DNA of 14,322 nucleotides, taken from JALRAP01 sp046302815. Lineage in GTDB: Bacteria > Bacteroidota > Bacteroidia > AKYH767-A > OLB10. Numbering within the stretch: position 1 is the stretch's first letter; every line of letters starts with the position of its first letter. Position numbers and translations under genes: made by a program. Location: NCBI GenBank assembly GCA_046302815.1, contig JBKCHO010000019.1, positions 1-14,322 on the forward strand, written 5' to 3'. Below the pieces are notes generated by a model that was given only the letters and a program-made list of their open reading frames with translations, was not told the origin of the DNA and searched no databases. Shown here piece by piece: positions 12,396 through 14,322 of the stretch.

Positions 12396-13442
12396 TCAGT
12401 TCAATGCTTCCCTGCCTTGTTTCTTAACGGCTTCTAACATCGAGCCGATATGGTTGTCGTACCTTGTTTTTAATGTATTTTCAAGCTGGTCAAGATCCCT
12501 TCTGTATCGGGAGTATGAAATGAATTCCGGATTCCCAGGAAGTTTGCCTTTCGAAAAATCGTATAAGTAAATGGATTTATTTTTCAGTCCAATTTGATTG
12601 ATGCCAAGCAGCACATCGGTTATCAACTCATATTTCTTTTGAGCTTTGACTTTCGTTTTCATGCCATCTTTAAATGTTTGGTACAGGCTATCCAGTCGTT
12701 TATAACCCTCCAGCATATGCTTGTAGTAAATTTGATCATCCATGATACGCTCTCGGTACCTGATGGACTCGACTGATTGCACACCGAACTTATAGTCTAG
12801 GAATCGCATGGCACCGACTTCACCTACCAGTGTAGCCAAATTCTCATTCAAATCTACTTCGCTTCTTAAATAGACGGTTTCATGCGCCATTTCATGCATG
12901 ATTAGCTCTGCCAGTTTTCCTGGACCTCTTGCGAGCATACCCGAAAGGACAGGGTCAGTAAAAAAACCTAATGTAGACCATCCACTTGGATTGTAAATAT
13001 CCGATTCATATCCTTCGGATTCTATTTGTTTTGCTTCTTCTAAAGCCAATTCCTCTAGAAAAAAGCCCTTATAGGAAACGGTGTTGATTACTGGAAACCA
13101 CCAGGTTTTCTCCTTGAGTTCATAGGGTAACGAGCCGGTGACTACCCACATGATAGGTTTATTTTGTTGATCAAAATAAGTGGTATAGTTCTCGGTATCT
13201 TTTAATCCCAAAGAATCGATAGCAAACTTTCTAACTTCTTCGATGTACAAAAGCTTGGCTTTTGTAGCAGAATCCAAAGACCCCGAAGATATCAATTCAC
13301 TGATGGGCTTCGATCCGTTAATAATCCCAATCTGCCCATTCAATTGTCGAAATCCGTAGAGAATCAAATCGAATTTCCATATCGACAATACGGCAATTAT
13401 TAGTGCAAATACCAGAAATACTTTTCTTAGCCAAGGCCTCAT
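12396..13442 (-). CDS. membrane-anchored putative aminopeptidase, PF10023-like
   Basis: A 348-residue protein with an N-terminal hydrophobic anchor (about 8-29) followed directly by YGFRQLNGQIGIINGSKPI, which matches the start of the PF10023 (putative aminopeptidase) family. The zinc-protease motif HEMAH is at 183-187, with the catalytic Glu184. Downstream NENLATLVGEVGA (199-211) matches the family's F-N-E-x-x-A-x-x-V-x-x-x-G segment, which supplies the likely third zinc ligand, Glu200. WSTLGFFTDPVLSGML precedes the motif, again as in the family. The proteobacterial members I recall are often lipoproteins, but no lipobox cysteine is present here, so it is predicted to be tethered by a signal anchor with the active site outside the cytoplasm. 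It lies 24 nt downstream of the acyl-CoA dehydrogenase gene and is probably co-transcribed. The true substrate is unknown. Confidence 0.8.
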   Translation of the reverse strand: MRPWLRKVFLVFALIIAVLSIWKFDLILYGFRQLNGQIGIINGSKPISELISSGSLDSATKAKLLYIEEVRKFAIDSLGLKDTENYTTYFDQQNKPIMWVVTGSLPYELKEKTWWFPVINTVSYKGFFLEELALEEAKQIESEGYESDIYNPSGWSTLGFFTDPVLSGMLARGPGKLAELIMHEMAHETVYLRSEVDLNENLATLVGEVGAMRFLDYKFGVQSVESIRYRERIMDDQIYYKHMLEGYKRLDSLYQTFKDGMKTKVKAQKKYELITDVLLGINQIGLKNKSIYLYDFSKGKLPGNPEFISYSRYRRDLDQLENTLKTRYDNHIGSMLEAVKKQGREALN

Positions 13443-13466
13443 TTGACCTGTTGTTGCTGCCGAGAA

Positions 13467-14322
13467 TTAAAAGCAGTATTTTCCATTGGAGAGAAGTTCC
13501 TTCGCAATTCTCCTACGAGCATCCTTGGTATTGAAGGGAGAGGTTTTGGTGAATCGCTTCAAACCCATCATCAGCATACGATTCTCATCTCCTTCAGACA
13601 TGGCGTTAATGGCGTTTTTACCGGAGATAAACATCCTGTCGGCACTGTCATTCAAAAAAGTCTTCATGATATCCATTTGCGTTGCGCACTGTTCCACACC
13701 TTTCATGGAGCTGAGTTTCTCTACTCGCAGCATGACCGATTCGCTTGCAAATGTTTCAATCAGCATATCGGAGACATTCATAATGATTTCCTGTTCCGTT
13801 GTTAGCTTCATCATGTATTTTTGAACAGCTGCGCCAGCCACCATCAAAGCCGCTTTTTTCATGTTGGAAACCAGTTTCCTTTCCTGCACGAAAGGAGTCT
13901 CATCGGGTGTACCAAAATCAGGTATGGACATAAGCTCTTTTTGTACATTCTGGGCGGGCGTCATCAGATCTAGCTCACCTTTCATCGCGCGCTTGAGCAA
14001 CATATCTAGCATGAGCAATCGGTTGATTTCATTGGTTCCTTCAAAAATCCTATTGATACGGGCGTCGCGATACGCTCTGTCCATGGGGAAATCAGAGGAA
14101 TAACCATACCCTCCGAATATCTGAACTCCTTCATCAACCACATAGTCAAGTACCTCCGAACCAAACACCTTAAGGATAGCACACTCCACAGCATATTCTT
14201 CCGCCGCACCTAACAAGGCTTTGTTAAACTCTTTTCCTTCCGACAACAATTGCTTTTCCATGGCATCAATATGATGACTGGTTCTGTAGAGTGCCGACTC
14301 CATGACATATGTTCTGATGGCC
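13467..14322 (-). CDS. acyl-CoA dehydrogenase, C-terminal part (truncated by window edge)
   Basis: The frame runs open to the window edge, upstream of an internal Met at 14303 (the preceding residues read AIRTYV), so about 284 residues of the C-terminus are present. FGGYGYSSDFPMDRAYRDARINRIFEGTNEINR is split here only for length: FGGYGYSSDFPMDRAYRDAR, then INRIFEGTNEINR. This is the FAD-contacting C-terminal motif of acyl-CoA dehydrogenases, and the Glu of FEGTNE (codon at 14040-14042) is the expected catalytic base. About 170 further residues follow, as in the long VLCAD/ACAD9-like class of roughly 600 residues common in Bacteroidota. The enzyme catalyses the first alpha,beta-dehydrogenation of beta-oxidation and passes electrons to ETF. 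Chain-length specificity cannot be judged. The putative aminopeptidase gene follows 24 nt later on the same strand. Confidence 0.93.
   Translation of the reverse strand, partial: AIRTYVMESALYRTSHHIDAMEKQLLSEGKEFNKALLGAAEEYAVECAILKVFGSEVLDYVVDEGVQIFGGYGYSSDFPMDRAYRDARINRIFEGTNEINRLLMLDMLLKRAMKGELDLMTPAQNVQKELMSIPDFGTPDETPFVQERKLVSNMKKAALMVAGAAVQKYMMKLTTEQEIIMNVSDMLIETFASESVMLRVEKLSSMKGVEQCATQMDIMKTFLNDSADRMFISGKNAINAMSEGDENRMLMMGLKRFTKTSPFNTKDARRRIAKELLSNGKYCF

Noticed and set aside
13443..13824. Open frames of 112-120 codons on the plus strand over the acyl-CoA dehydrogenase gene.
   Set aside because: They are antisense to a clear acyl-CoA dehydrogenase C-terminus and have no recognisable family features.
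1..14322. A defence system, mobile element, CRISPR array or biosynthetic cluster.
   Set aside because: I read both strands for transposase, integrase, nuclease/toxin and repeat-spacer patterns and for RNA genes and found none; the genes are housekeeping and their composition looks uniform.

Overview
The window looks like ordinary chromosomal DNA of a Bacteroidota bacterium, probably from the Flavobacteriia/Cytophagia side; I cannot place it to family. Three things support this. The gene content and order (Nudix-pyrE, biotin ligase, rsfS, ftsH, LUD-domain gene, DUF2007, cdsA) is familiar from that phylum. There are two DUF1573 proteins. The intergenic regions are rich in the Bacteroidota -7 promoter motif TAnnTTTG, while Shine-Dalgarno sequences are mostly absent. 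I see no rRNA, tRNA, CRISPR array, transposase, integrase or phage gene, and I did not find a plausible new multi-gene system. The points of interest are compact regulatory arrangements between housekeeping genes.

Layout. (1) 1-886, plus strand: the tail of a YdcF/DUF218 protein and an OmpH/Skp-like periplasmic chaperone. (2) 901-3534, minus strand: valyl-tRNA synthetase, converging on ompH. (3) 3535-3822: the longest gene-free stretch (288 nt), holding divergent promoter signals, a nested AATCC/GGATT inverted repeat and a 5'-UTR. (4) 3823-4750: two tandem exported DUF1573 proteins, followed by a strong intrinsic terminator whose 5' arm directly abuts the promoter of the next gene. (5) 4824-7250: a PLP aminotransferase, a Nudix protein (minus strand) and pyrE. 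The Nudix gene overlaps its neighbour at both ends: stop-to-stop with the aminotransferase and start-to-start with pyrE. (6) 7270-8497: a biotin-protein ligase (minus) divergent from rsfS (plus), with two opposed -7 boxes 2 nt apart between them. (7) 8598-12392: ftsH, a LUD-domain protein, a DUF2007 protein and cdsA. The last three reading frames overlap, so they are likely translationally coupled. (8) 12396-14322, minus strand: an acyl-CoA dehydrogenase (cut by the window edge) followed by a membrane-anchored PF10023-type putative aminopeptidase.

Taken together the genes cover envelope biogenesis and quality control (OmpH, FtsH, CdsA, DUF1573), translation (ValS, RsfS), pyrimidine synthesis (PyrE), amino-acid metabolism (aminotransferase), and biotin loading and fatty-acid oxidation (biotin ligase, acyl-CoA dehydrogenase). 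Packing is tight: the four convergent junctions are 14 nt apart, 4 nt overlapping, 19 nt apart and 3 nt apart, and none shows an obvious intrinsic terminator. Gene functions are assigned from motifs I can read, without database searches; promoter calls rest on motif matching alone.
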